Positions 9,298-17,034 of a stretch of 28,084 nt of DNA are shown piece by piece (within the stretch, counting starts at the first letter, position 1; each line of letters opens with the position of its first letter). Source of the stretch: Pseudomonadota bacterium. Lineage in GTDB: Bacteria; Pseudomonadota; Alphaproteobacteria; Caulobacterales; Caulobacteraceae. The notes under the pieces are model-generated. The model made no database searches. It was not told where the DNA came from and saw only the letters and a list, made by a program, of their open reading frames with translations. The DNA lies in contig JAEZIH010000293.1 of NCBI GenBank assembly GCA_023416055.1, positions 1 through 28,084 of the forward strand, written 5' to 3'. The translations under genes were made by a program, and so were the position numbers.

Positions 9298-10344
9298 TCA
9301 TCGGCCCGAGGACGGGCCGAGGCCGAGGGCGAGGCGGACTTCGCCCCAGTCCACCAGCTTGAAGTTCTGGCCGCCGGTGTTGATCGAGTCCTGGACCGCC
9401 ACGAGGCCTCGCGGGAAGTCGCCGAACGCGCCTCCGTAGGCGTCCAGCCCCGTGGTGCGGGAGACCTCGTCGACCTGCCCGGCCGGGATGACGAACCGGC
9501 CGAGCCATTGCGGTTCAGCGGATATCCTCCACACGGCGATGCTGGAGTCGCCGCTGCTGGAGACGACCAGGTAACGACCGCGGTCGTCGAGCAGGGCTGC
9601 GCCCTCGACCGGCGCGCGGAGCCGTTGTCCGTCCGCCGCCTGGATGAGGACCGGCGGCTGGGGCGACTCGGGATCGAGAGGGTGGCTCCAGAGGCCGCGG
9701 GAGGCCTCGGTGAGGTACAGCCGCCCGGCGTCGGGGTCGATGGCGCACCCGCTGACGCCCGATCCAAGCTGGAACCGGCGCAGTTCCCGGGAGACTATCT
9801 GCCCCTCCGGCCCCTCGCTGATGACGAGGATCCGGACCTCGCCGCGCGAGCCGGTCACCACCGCAGCGACCTGACCGCGCCACTGTCGCATGCAGAAGCC
9901 TGTCGGACCGGGGATGTCGGTGCGCAGCGTCCCCCAGCGGACGAACTCGCCGCCCCTCACGTCGTCGAAGCGAAACAGGACCGCCCCCTCCTCGCCCCGA
10001 GCGCCGTAGTTGGCGCCCAGCACGGTGAAGCGGCTCTCTTCGGTCGGCAGGACGGCGACGTCCAGATCGCCGAGATGCGGGAGGGCGATGTGCTGAAGGG
10101 GCCTTCCGTCGCCCGAGAGAACGTCCAGCCCGGCCGAGCCTGAGAGGATCATCAGTTCGGAGGTGCGAACGCCCGCGAAGGTCGTTTCACGACCGTTCCA
10201 GAAGGCGATGTCGTGGGCCTGGGCGCCTCTTCGGCCGCCGGTCTCGGCGCTGGCGGGGACCGGCGCCCCCGGCCCCTGCCGCGTGGCGCACGCGGACAGG
10301 ACAATCAGCAGAACGGCGCCGAGCGCGCCCGAGAGTCGAGACAT
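9298..10344 (-). CDS. Phytase-like beta-propeller lipoprotein
   Basis: A 348-residue exported lipoprotein: the lipobox LSAC places the lipidated cysteine at residue 19. The remainder matches the beta-propeller phytase (BPP) family in order: GLDVLSGDGRPLQH (compare GLYVYDLDGKELQ), LDVAVLP, SGCAIDPDAGRLYLTEASRGLW (compare EGCVAD..GxLYxxEExxGIW), VEGAALL, YLVVSSSGDSSIAVW, DEVSRTTGLD and the C-terminal GLVAVQDSIN with QNFKLVDW. Characterised BPPs release phosphate from phytate with calcium. Here several acidic positions seem to be replaced: the usual DDPAIW near the N-terminus is HDIAFW, and EGC is SGC, so catalysis is uncertain. Ribosome-binding site GGGAGG lies just upstream. A role in phosphate scavenging would fit the nearby Pho locus but is inference. 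Confidence 0.8.
   Translation of the reverse strand: MSRLSGALGAVLLIVLSACATRQGPGAPVPASAETGGRRGAQAHDIAFWNGRETTFAGVRTSELMILSGSAGLDVLSGDGRPLQHIALPHLGDLDVAVLPTEESRFTVLGANYGARGEEGAVLFRFDDVRGGEFVRWGTLRTDIPGPTGFCMRQWRGQVAAVVTGSRGEVRILVISEGPEGQIVSRELRRFQLGSGVSGCAIDPDAGRLYLTEASRGLWSHPLDPESPQPPVLIQAADGQRLRAPVEGAALLDDRGRYLVVSSSGDSSIAVWRISAEPQWLGRFVIPAGQVDEVSRTTGLDAYGGAFGDFPRGLVAVQDSINTGGQNFKLVDWGEVRLALGLGPSSGR
9301..9320. terminator. Hairpin between convergent genes, possible terminator
   Basis: A perfect 8-base inverted repeat (TCGGCCCG and CGGGCCGA) with a 4-base loop AGGA. It begins 10 bases after the hydrolase stop and lies in the last codons of the phytase-like gene. It has no T-tract on either strand, so it is not a standard intrinsic terminator. 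It may instead act as a 3'-end stabiliser, or be only a by-product of coding for GPSSG. Confidence 0.3.
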
Positions 10345-10419
10345 GGCATGGCCTCCCTTGCCCTGGGCATGGTGAGGCCATGACGTCGAAATGCAACCTC
10401 CGGGAGAGGAGCCGCTCCC

Positions 10420-11337
10420 CTACCCCGCCCGAACCTCCTCCGGCGCCAGCTCGTACACCGTGGCGCAGTATTCGCAGGTCACGTGGATGCGGCCGTCGGG
10501 TTCGACCATGCCGGCGCGCTCTTCGGGGGAGAAGGAGGCGAGCACGGCGCCGATGCGGTCCTTCGAGCAGCGGCATACGGCCTGGAGGGCGCGGGGATCC
10601 TCGAGGCGCACGCCGTCCTCGTGGAACAGGCGGAACAGCAGGGTCTCGGGCGTCACCGTCGGGTCGATGAGCTCGTCGTCGCCCAGGGTCTGAAACAGGG
10701 CGCGGCTGCGTTCCCACACCTCCTCGGTCGAGCCGCGGGCGGCGTCGCCGGCGATCAGCTGGATCAGCGCGCCGCCGGCGCGCCAGGTCGTGGCCTCGCC
10801 GGAGGTCACCGAGCCGACGGCGAGGCGAACCCGGGTGGGGATCTGTTCGGACTGCTGGAAATAGTGCTCGGCCGCCAGCGACAGGCTCTCGCCCTCGATG
10901 GGGGTGATGCCCTGGGTGCGCTCGAAGTCGGGGCCCCGGTCGAGGGTCATGACGAACAGGCCCTCGCCCAGCAGGGTCTTCGCGCCGGGGCGCGAGAAGC
11001 CCTGCGAGACGGCGGCGACCTCGGCCTCGTCGAAGCGGCAGTAGCCGCGCAGGTGGCCACGGGTGTCGTAGTCGGCGACGACGTAGCGGACCGGGCCGTC
11101 GCCCTGGGCCTGGACGATCAGCCGGCCCTCGAACTTCAGGCTGGAGCCGATCAGAGCGGCCAGGGCGCAGGCCTCGCCCAGCAGGCCGGCGACCGGCTCG
11201 GGATAGGCGTGGGCCGACAGGATGGCGTCGATGGTTTCACCCAGACGGACCAGGCGGCCGCGCACGGGCCAGCCCTCGATCTGGAAGGCGGCGGCGAGGT
11301 TGTCTGTCGGCGCGGCGGCGGGCGCGTGATCGGTCAC
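10420..11337 (-). CDS. hslO: Redox-regulated chaperone Hsp33
   Basis: Cytoplasmic holdase chaperone activated by oxidation, protecting unfolding proteins under oxidative and heat stress. The 305-residue protein has the Hsp33 core (conserved pieces ALIGSSLKFEGRLIVQAQGDGP, YCRFDEAE, AEHYFQQSEQIPTRVRLAV). The C-terminal redox switch is intact: Cys255 and Cys257 (CRC) and Cys288 and Cys291 (CEYC), the four zinc ligands that form disulfides on activation. I placed the start at GTG 11337, because AGAGGA lies 5 bases upstream; the reading frame stays open far beyond, but without Hsp33 similarity. It is divergent from the SDR gene, and a near-palindromic stress-type promoter lies between them. Confidence 0.95.
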   Translation of the reverse strand: MTDHAPAAAPTDNLAAAFQIEGWPVRGRLVRLGETIDAILSAHAYPEPVAGLLGEACALAALIGSSLKFEGRLIVQAQGDGPVRYVVADYDTRGHLRGYCRFDEAEVAAVSQGFSRPGAKTLLGEGLFVMTLDRGPDFERTQGITPIEGESLSLAAEHYFQQSEQIPTRVRLAVGSVTSGEATTWRAGGALIQLIAGDAARGSTEEVWERSRALFQTLGDDELIDPTVTPETLLFRLFHEDGVRLEDPRALQAVCRCSKDRIGAVLASFSPEERAGMVEPDGRIHVTCEYCATVYELAPEEVRAG

Positions 11338-11421
11338 GGCGGTCCTCTGAAGGGGATGGGGGCGGAAGCGCCGCAAGATAGGCGCCCGTATCGCGATTGG
11401 TAAGGGCGGCGTGCTACAGCA

Positions 11422-11447
11422 GGAACAGGCGGCGCCGCGGCGCCGTT
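11422..11447 (+). promoter_or_regulatory. EcfG/SigT-type general stress promoter for the SDR gene (possibly bidirectional)
   Basis: GGAAC at 11422-11426 is followed by a 17-base spacer and CGTT at 11444-11447, an exact match to the -35 and -10 elements known for the alphaproteobacterial stress sigma factor EcfG (SigT in Caulobacter). It would start RNA about 33 bases before the SDR ATG at 11488. The reverse strand reads GGAAC-N17-TGTT from 11449 down to 11424, one mismatch from the consensus and pointing at hslO. The site lies within an inverted repeat with arms AGGAAC and GTTCCT (11421-11426 and 11445-11450). Confidence 0.62.
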
Positions 11448-11487
11448 CCTGACGCAGGCCCGAGTCTTCTTCTTCATCGGCGATCCC

Positions 11488-12894
11488 ATGACCAGACCGA
11501 CGCTCAAACCCCTGAACCAGCAGGCCATCGTGGTCACCGGCGCGACTTCGGGGATCGGCCTGGCGGTGGCCCGGCGCGCGGCGCGGGCGGGGGCCTGCGT
11601 CTTCCTGATCGCGCGCGGCGAAAGCGACCTGAAGGCGCTGTGCGAGGAGCTGCAGGCCGCCGGCGCGCGGGTCGCCTGGGCGGTCGCCGACGTTGCCGAC
11701 CACGAAGCCCTCAAGGAGGCGGCCGGGAAGTGCGTGCGCCTGTTCGGCGGCTTCGACACCTGGGTGAACAACGCCGGCGTGTCGATCTTCGGCGTCATCC
11801 GCGAGACCTCGCTGGAAGACCAGCGCCGCCTGTTCGAGACCAACTACTGGGGCGTGGTCAACGGCTCGCTGGTGGCGGCGGATCACCTGCGCGAGCGCGA
11901 GGGCGGCGGCGCGATCATCAATGTCGGCTCGATCCTGTCGGACGCGCCGATCCCGGTGCAGGGCGTCTATTCGGCCTCCAAGCATGCGGTGAAGGGGTTC
12001 ACCAACGCCCTGCGCATGGAGCTGATGCGCGAGGGGGCGCCGGTCGCGGTCAGTCTGGTCAAGCCGGGGGCCATCGACACGCCCTACAACCGGCACGCCC
12101 GCAACCTGACCGGCTATGCGATGCAGAATCCGCAGCCGGTCTATGCGACCCATGTGGTAGCCGACACCATCCTGTACTGCGCCTCGCATCCGATCCGCGA
12201 GATCACCGTCGGCGGCGGCGGGCGGCTGATCGCCAGCTTCTATTCGGCCCTGCCGGGCGTGGCGGAACCTCTTTTCGCCCGGTTCGCTCCTAGCCTCATG
12301 CGGGACAGGCGTTCCGCCTGGCAGCCGGACGAGGACGGGCTCTACGACCCGACCGAGGACGGCCTCGACGAAGAGGTCTACTATCCCATGGTTCGACAGT
12401 TCTCCGCCCTCGCCGAGGTTCGCAAGCATCCGGGAATCGCCGCCGGCGTGGTGGCTGTCCTGGCCGGCGTGGGCCTGGCCACCCTGCTGCTGAACCAGCG
12501 CACCGGGCCGACGCGGCTGGAGACCCTGCGCGGGCGCTTCAATCCGCGCGAGTGGATGGACGCCACCGGTCTGCGCACGCACATCGACGACCTGGCCGAG
12601 ACGGTCCGCCGCGGCGTCGGCGAGGTCGGCGATCGCGCCCACGAGTTCGGCGACGAGGCGGCCCACCGCTCGCGCCGCTTCTTCGAGGACACCCGCCGCG
12701 GTTCGCGCAAGGCGATGAAGAAGCACGGCCGCCGCGCCCGGCGCTACGCCTCGGAAGCCAGCGACTACGCCCGCGACCACGCGAAGGAAGGCGGCGCCCT
12801 TCTGGCCCTGGCCACCATTGCGGCCGCGATCGGGGCGGCGGCCCTGGACGCCCGCCGGCCGGACAGCAAGCTGCGCAGCCTCGGCCGTTTCTGA
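11488..12894 (+). CDS. SDR-family oxidoreductase with membrane-anchored charged C-terminal tail
   Basis: A 468-residue protein in two parts. Residues 1 to about 270 form a classical short-chain dehydrogenase: NAD(P)-binding TGATSGIG (residues 17-24), NNAG, catalytic Ser148, Tyr161 and Lys165 (YSASK). Residues 280-468 are not SDR. They comprise an acidic linker (DEDGLYDPTEDGLDEE), a predicted membrane helix at about 315-336, a long Arg/Lys/Glu/Asp-rich amphipathic stretch at about 350-432 (helices around VRRGVGEVGDRAHEFG and ARRYASEASDYARDH), and a second hydrophobic helix at about 436-455. The tail recalls YtxH/DUF883-type stress-associated membrane proteins in composition only. Substrate is unknown. 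No good ribosome-binding site precedes the ATG. An EcfG-type promoter just upstream suggests induction in the general stress response. Confidence 0.88.
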   Translation: MTRPTLKPLNQQAIVVTGATSGIGLAVARRAARAGACVFLIARGESDLKALCEELQAAGARVAWAVADVADHEALKEAAGKCVRLFGGFDTWVNNAGVSIFGVIRETSLEDQRRLFETNYWGVVNGSLVAADHLREREGGGAIINVGSILSDAPIPVQGVYSASKHAVKGFTNALRMELMREGAPVAVSLVKPGAIDTPYNRHARNLTGYAMQNPQPVYATHVVADTILYCASHPIREITVGGGGRLIASFYSALPGVAEPLFARFAPSLMRDRRSAWQPDEDGLYDPTEDGLDEEVYYPMVRQFSALAEVRKHPGIAAGVVAVLAGVGLATLLLNQRTGPTRLETLRGRFNPREWMDATGLRTHIDDLAETVRRGVGEVGDRAHEFGDEAAHRSRRFFEDTRRGSRKAMKKHGRRARRYASEASDYARDHAKEGGALLALATIAAAIGAAALDARRPDSKLRSLGRF

Positions 12895-12951
12895 CGCCGC
12901 TGCGGCCCGGAGGCCGTTGCTGCAAGTGCGAAGTCGGGCGATGGTCGTCGC

Positions 12952-14838
12952 ATGAGCGCCGCGACCTACGTGTTCGACTTCGATTCGACCCTGGTGGACT
13001 TCGAGACCCTCGACGTCCTCGCCGGCGTTGCGCTTGAGGGCCAGGCCGCGGCCGAGGCGACACGAGCGGAGATCGCCCGCCTGACCGACCAGGCCATGGC
13101 CGGCGAACTGGCCTTTGGAGAGGCGTTGAGGCGGCGCCTCGCCCTGCTGCCCCTGACCCGTGAGCATGTGCGGGCGCTGGCGGCGCAGGCGGCCGGGAGG
13201 CTGGCCCCCTCGGTGGAGCGCAACCTCGACTTCTTCCGCGAGCAGGCCGGACGGGTGGTGATCATCTCCGGGGGCTTCCGCGAGGTGATCGCGGGGGTGG
13301 CCGGGAAGCTGGGCGTGCCGCCCGGATGCGTCATCGCCAATGATCTGGTCTACGACGAGGACGGCCGGGTTTCGGGCGTCGCCGACAGCCCCCTGCTCGC
13401 CCCGCTAGGCAAGGCCGCGGCGCTGAAGGCGCTGGGCCTCGAAGGCCCCGTGGTCATGGTGGGAGACGGCTGGACCGACGCCGAGGTCCGTCAGGCCGGG
13501 GCTGCCGACCGCTTCTACGCCTTCAGCGAGGTCGTGCGCCGCGCGCCGGTCATCGAGGCCGCCGACGCAGAGGTGGGCTCGATCGACGAGCTTCTGCACG
13601 CAGAGGGGTTGGCGGGGCGCTGGTCCTATCCGCGCAGCCGCATGCGCATCCTGCTGCTGGAGAACGTCCATCCCGCCGCGGTCGAGCGGCTGGAGGCGGC
13701 GGGCTACCGGGTCGAGACCGAGACCCGCGCGCTGGGCGAGGAGGAGCTGATCGAACGGGTTCGCGGCGTGCATGTTCTGGGCGTGCGCTCCAAGACCCAG
13801 GTCAGCGCAGCCGTGTTCGACGCCGCTGACAAGCTGATGGCGGTGGCGGCCTTCTGCATCGGGACCAACCAGATCGATCTCGACGCCGCCGCCGCCCATG
13901 GCGTGGCGGTGTTCAACGCGCCCTATTCCAACACTCGCTCGGTGGTCGAGCTGGCCGTCGGCCTCACCATCGCCCTGCTGCGCGATGTCACCGACAAGTC
14001 CGCCGCCATGCATCGCGGCGAATGGAACAAGTCGGCGTCCGGCGCGCGCGAGCTGCGCGGCAAGACCCTGGGCATTGTCGGCTACGGGGCCATCGGCAGC
14101 CAGCTGTCGGTGCTGGCCGAAGCCCTGGGCATGCGCGTGCTGTTCCATGACCTGACCGAACGGCTGGCGCTGGGCAACGCCCGGCGTGCGCCGTCGCTGG
14201 CGGCCCTACTGGCCGAGGCCGACGTGGTCAGCCTGCACGTCGACGGACGCGCCGCGAACGCCCACCTGATCGGCGCCGCCGAGCTGGCGGGGATGAAGCC
14301 GGGGGCGCTGCTGCTCAACCTGTCGCGGGGCCACGTCGTGGACACCGGCGCCCTGGCCCAGGCTCTGGGCTCGGGTCGGATCGGCGGGGCGGCGCTGGAC
14401 GTCTTCCCTGAAGAGCCGGCCAGCAACGTCGATCCCTTCGACAGCCCCCTGCGCGGCCTGAGGAACGTGATCCTGACGCCGCATATCGGCGGCTCGACCG
14501 AGGAGGCGCAGGAGGCCATCGCGGAGTTCGCCGCCGAGCGGCTGCTGGGCTATCTGAACCGAGGCGACACCACCTTCTGCGTCAACCTGCCGAACGTTCA
14601 GCTGGCCGAGGTGTCGGGAGCCCACCGGATCCTGCACATCCACCGCAACCAGCCCGGCGTCCTGGCCGAACTGAACCGCGCCCTCGCCGCCTCGGGCCTG
14701 AACATCCTCGGTCAGCACCTGAAGACCGACGAGCGCACCGGCTACGTCATCACCGACGTCGATCGCGACTACGACCGGACGGCCCTGAAGGCGCTGCGCG
14801 GTGTGGCCGGGACGCTGCGCTTCCGCATGCTGCACTGA
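12952..14838 (+). CDS. Bifunctional phosphoserine phosphatase / D-3-phosphoglycerate dehydrogenase (SerB-SerA fusion)
   Basis: One 628-residue reading frame encodes the first and last enzymes of phosphorylated serine synthesis. Residues 1 to about 222 are a HAD phosphatase like SerB: DFDST with nucleophile Asp9 and acid/base Asp11, Ser106 in IISGG, Lys154, and GDGWTD with Asp172 and Asp176. Residues 231-628 are SerA of the E. coli type, not the longer type: Rossmann GYGAIG from residue 374, SNTRSV, catalytic His511 in LTPHIGG, and a C-terminal ACT domain. The ACT serine-contact residues known from E. coli SerA (His344, Asn346, Asn364) align with His564, Asn566 and Asn584, so serine feedback is likely. 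An in-frame ATG at 13642 starts the SerA part but has no ribosome-binding site. SerC is not in the window. Confidence 0.92.
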   Translation: MSAATYVFDFDSTLVDFETLDVLAGVALEGQAAAEATRAEIARLTDQAMAGELAFGEALRRRLALLPLTREHVRALAAQAAGRLAPSVERNLDFFREQAGRVVIISGGFREVIAGVAGKLGVPPGCVIANDLVYDEDGRVSGVADSPLLAPLGKAAALKALGLEGPVVMVGDGWTDAEVRQAGAADRFYAFSEVVRRAPVIEAADAEVGSIDELLHAEGLAGRWSYPRSRMRILLLENVHPAAVERLEAAGYRVETETRALGEEELIERVRGVHVLGVRSKTQVSAAVFDAADKLMAVAAFCIGTNQIDLDAAAAHGVAVFNAPYSNTRSVVELAVGLTIALLRDVTDKSAAMHRGEWNKSASGARELRGKTLGIVGYGAIGSQLSVLAEALGMRVLFHDLTERLALGNARRAPSLAALLAEADVVSLHVDGRAANAHLIGAAELAGMKPGALLLNLSRGHVVDTGALAQALGSGRIGGAALDVFPEEPASNVDPFDSPLRGLRNVILTPHIGGSTEEAQEAIAEFAAERLLGYLNRGDTTFCVNLPNVQLAEVSGAHRILHIHRNQPGVLAELNRALAASGLNILGQHLKTDERTGYVITDVDRDYDRTALKALRGVAGTLRFRMLH

Positions 14839-14928
14839 AACCTTACCCGGCGGCATCTTGCGCCCCGGCAAATCAGGCGCAGAGTGCCCGGCAACGGTCG
14901 CACGATGACGACCGATGGAGGAGTTTCA

Positions 14929-16767
14929 ATGTCTCGTTTCCTGCGCCACGCGGCTGTCGCCGCGCTCGCCGTCGCCGCCGCCGGGGCGGTCGCCTCGGCC
15001 GCCAGCGCCCAGACCTACAGCCGCCTGGTCGTCTTCGGCGACAGTCTCAGCGACAACGGCAACCTGTACGCCGCCACGGCCGGGACCCAGCCGCTGTCGC
15101 CGCCCTATTACCAGGGCCGATTCTCCAACGGGCCGGTGTTCACCGAGCTGCTCGGTTTCAACGCCGGCCGCTACGCCGCCGGAGCGCCGGTGACCGGCAG
15201 CATCAACCTCGCCTTCGGCGGGGCCCGCACCGACAACGCCGCCAGCCCTCCCGGCATGCGCAACCAACTGCTGGCCTACATGGGCGGCGGCGGCACCTTC
15301 GGCGCCAACGACCTGGTCAGCATCCTGGGCGGCGCCAACAACATCTTCCAGGCCTTCCCGGCAGCGGCCGCCAGCCCGGCCACGGCGCAGGCGACCATGC
15401 AGACGGTCGCCATGGGCGCCGCCAGCGACATCAACTTCATCGTCGACAGCGTGGCCTCCGCCGGCGCCGGCACCATCCTGGTGACCAACCTGCCACGCAT
15501 GGGGATCACGCCGCAGTTCTCGGCCAGCAATCCGCTGGTGGGGCCGCAGGGCTCGGCCCTGGCGGACTTCGCCGGCACCAGCTTCAACTCCGCCCTCTCA
15601 GCGGGCCTGTTCACGGTGGCCGCGAACAACCCGGGCAGCAACATCATCCTGATGGACCTGTACAAGATCAGCGACACCCTGGCGGGCGCCCCGGGCGCCT
15701 TCGGCCTGACCAACGCCAGCGCTTCCTGCTTCAACCAGACGACCCTGACGGTGTGCTCGAACCCCGACGGCTATCTGTACTGGGACGGCGTGCACCCCAC
15801 CGCCGCCGGCCACCGGCTGATCGCCGCCCTGGCCAACGACTATCTGTACTACGGCGACGTGGGCGCCCACTCGACGGTCCAGGCCGAAACCGCCTTCCGC
15901 CAGCGCGAGGACCTGCTGGACCTGGCCAGCGAGAGCCTGTCCGGCCGCGAGGCCTGGGAGCCGGGCGTGCGGCTGACCTTCGGGGCGCTGTACGACTCGG
16001 TCGAGACCGACGCCCGCGGCGTGATCGCCGCCGCCGAAGCCAAGGGCTGGGGCGGCCGGGTCGGCCTGGAGCAGACCATTTCCAGCGGTCTCCGCTGGGG
16101 TGTGGCCGGCGCCTTCCGCACCGCTGACGTCGAGGCCGGCCCGATGGCCTTCGACCTCGATACGTACGCCCTCGACATCTACGCCGGCTGGCGCTCGGGC
16201 GACACGTTCGTCAACGCCACGGTCGGCGGCTCGATCGAGCAGTACGACGACATCACCCGGGCCACCGCCCTGGCCCCCGTCGTCCACACCGGCAAGACCA
16301 ATGGCGGCAGCGTGGGCGCCCGCGTCCAGGCCGGGACCTGGTTCGACATGGGCGGCGTCGCCCTGTCACCGCGGGTCGCGGTCAACTTCGTCTCGACGGA
16401 CGTCAACGGCTATGTCGAACAGGGCATCGCCGCGACCTACGAGTACCATGACCGCACCATCCAGTCGGCCAGCGGCGAAGTCTCGCTGCGCGCCGAAGGC
16501 GGCGGCGACGGCATGAAGTTCTGGGTCGAGGGCGGCTATCGCGACAGCTTCGGCGACAGCAGCGACGCCGTGCGCGTCGGGATCGCCGGCAACCCGGCCC
16601 AGGTGCTGGAGCGCGACTTCGGCGATCCGTTCGGCGGTTCGGTGATCGCCTCGGCTGGTGTCGAGGCCCCGGTCGGCCCGGGCGTCGTCTCGGTCGGCTA
16701 TCGCGGCCGGTTTGGCGACGCCGCTGACGGCCACGTGGGTGCGATCAGCTTCCGCATCCCTCTGTAG
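14929..16767 (+). CDS. GDSL-family esterase autotransporter
   Basis: Outer-membrane type V autotransporter of 612 residues. A signal peptide (about residues 1-27, ending ASA-Q) directs export. The passenger is a GDSL lipase/esterase like Pseudomonas EstA: block I VFGDSLSDNGN with nucleophile Ser39, the glycine block in FGGARTDN, GGANN where block III is usually GxND, and the catalytic dyad Asp286 and His289 in DGVHPTAAGH. From about residue 345 the alternating hydrophobic pattern is that of a 12-strand autotransporter beta-barrel. The last residue is Leu rather than the common Phe. The start at ATG 14929 is fixed by GGAGGAG five bases before it; earlier in-frame ATGs lack one. A strong terminator follows 22 bases after the stop. 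Confidence 0.92.
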   Translation: MSRFLRHAAVAALAVAAAGAVASAASAQTYSRLVVFGDSLSDNGNLYAATAGTQPLSPPYYQGRFSNGPVFTELLGFNAGRYAAGAPVTGSINLAFGGARTDNAASPPGMRNQLLAYMGGGGTFGANDLVSILGGANNIFQAFPAAAASPATAQATMQTVAMGAASDINFIVDSVASAGAGTILVTNLPRMGITPQFSASNPLVGPQGSALADFAGTSFNSALSAGLFTVAANNPGSNIILMDLYKISDTLAGAPGAFGLTNASASCFNQTTLTVCSNPDGYLYWDGVHPTAAGHRLIAALANDYLYYGDVGAHSTVQAETAFRQREDLLDLASESLSGREAWEPGVRLTFGALYDSVETDARGVIAAAEAKGWGGRVGLEQTISSGLRWGVAGAFRTADVEAGPMAFDLDTYALDIYAGWRSGDTFVNATVGGSIEQYDDITRATALAPVVHTGKTNGGSVGARVQAGTWFDMGGVALSPRVAVNFVSTDVNGYVEQGIAATYEYHDRTIQSASGEVSLRAEGGGDGMKFWVEGGYRDSFGDSSDAVRVGIAGNPAQVLERDFGDPFGGSVIASAGVEAPVGPGVVSVGYRGRFGDAADGHVGAISFRIPL

Positions 16768-16789
16768 TCGGCCATCTGCGATACCCAAC

Positions 16790-16822
16790 AAGGCGCGTCA
16801 TCTTCGGGTGGCGCGCCTTTTT
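16790..16822 (+). terminator. Intrinsic terminator of the esterase autotransporter gene
   Basis: A 13-base-pair stem (16790-16802 with 16807-16819, including two G-U pairs) is capped by a UUCG loop closed by C-G, an exceptionally stable tetraloop, and runs into a T-tract at 16818-16822. It lies 22 bases past the stop codon at 16767. Confidence 0.92.
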
Positions 16823-16891
16823 CGCGCCTGCCGATTTTGTTGAAACTCTTGAGGTTTCCACCGCTCCGCTGCGACCACCTGTCGCCCCGGG

Positions 16892-16917
16892 GGAACCTTT
16901 TCGGCCCCAAAGTCGCC
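16892..16917 (+). promoter_or_regulatory. Weak EcfG-like promoter candidate upstream of the M23 peptidase gene
   Basis: GGAAC at 16892-16896 is followed after 17 bases by CGCC (consensus CGTT), so the -35 element is perfect and the -10 element matches only 2 of 4. It lies about 118 bases before ATG 17035. The rest of the 16823-17034 spacer holds an imperfect inverted repeat (GAAAC-N7-GTTTC, 16842-16858) and a palindrome AGGACGTCCT near 16935, and no gene. Confidence 0.2.
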
Positions 16918-17034
16918 CAGCCCGGCCCCTAGGAAGGACGTCCTCCCGGTCGCCGGCCGTGAGTGTCGCGAGGACGCGGCCCGCCGGCGCCTTCATCGCT
17001 CAATCGAGCCGAAAAGACGGAGCTGACGCCGCCC

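Noticed and set aside
10345..10419. Pho box before the phytase-like gene
   Set aside because: The best reverse-strand match (ACGTCAT-N4-TCACCAT) agrees at 5 and 3 of 7 positions, which is expected by chance.
10420..13167. A 915-residue protein containing Hsp33 at its C-terminus
   Set aside because: The part before GTG 11337 is antisense to the SDR and SerB-SerA genes and has no recognisable domain. A ribosome-binding site supports 11337.
13642..14838. A separate serA gene with its own start
   Set aside because: ATG 13642 has no ribosome-binding site and the frame is continuous with the phosphatase, with a short linker and no stop. A fusion fits better, although minor internal initiation is possible.
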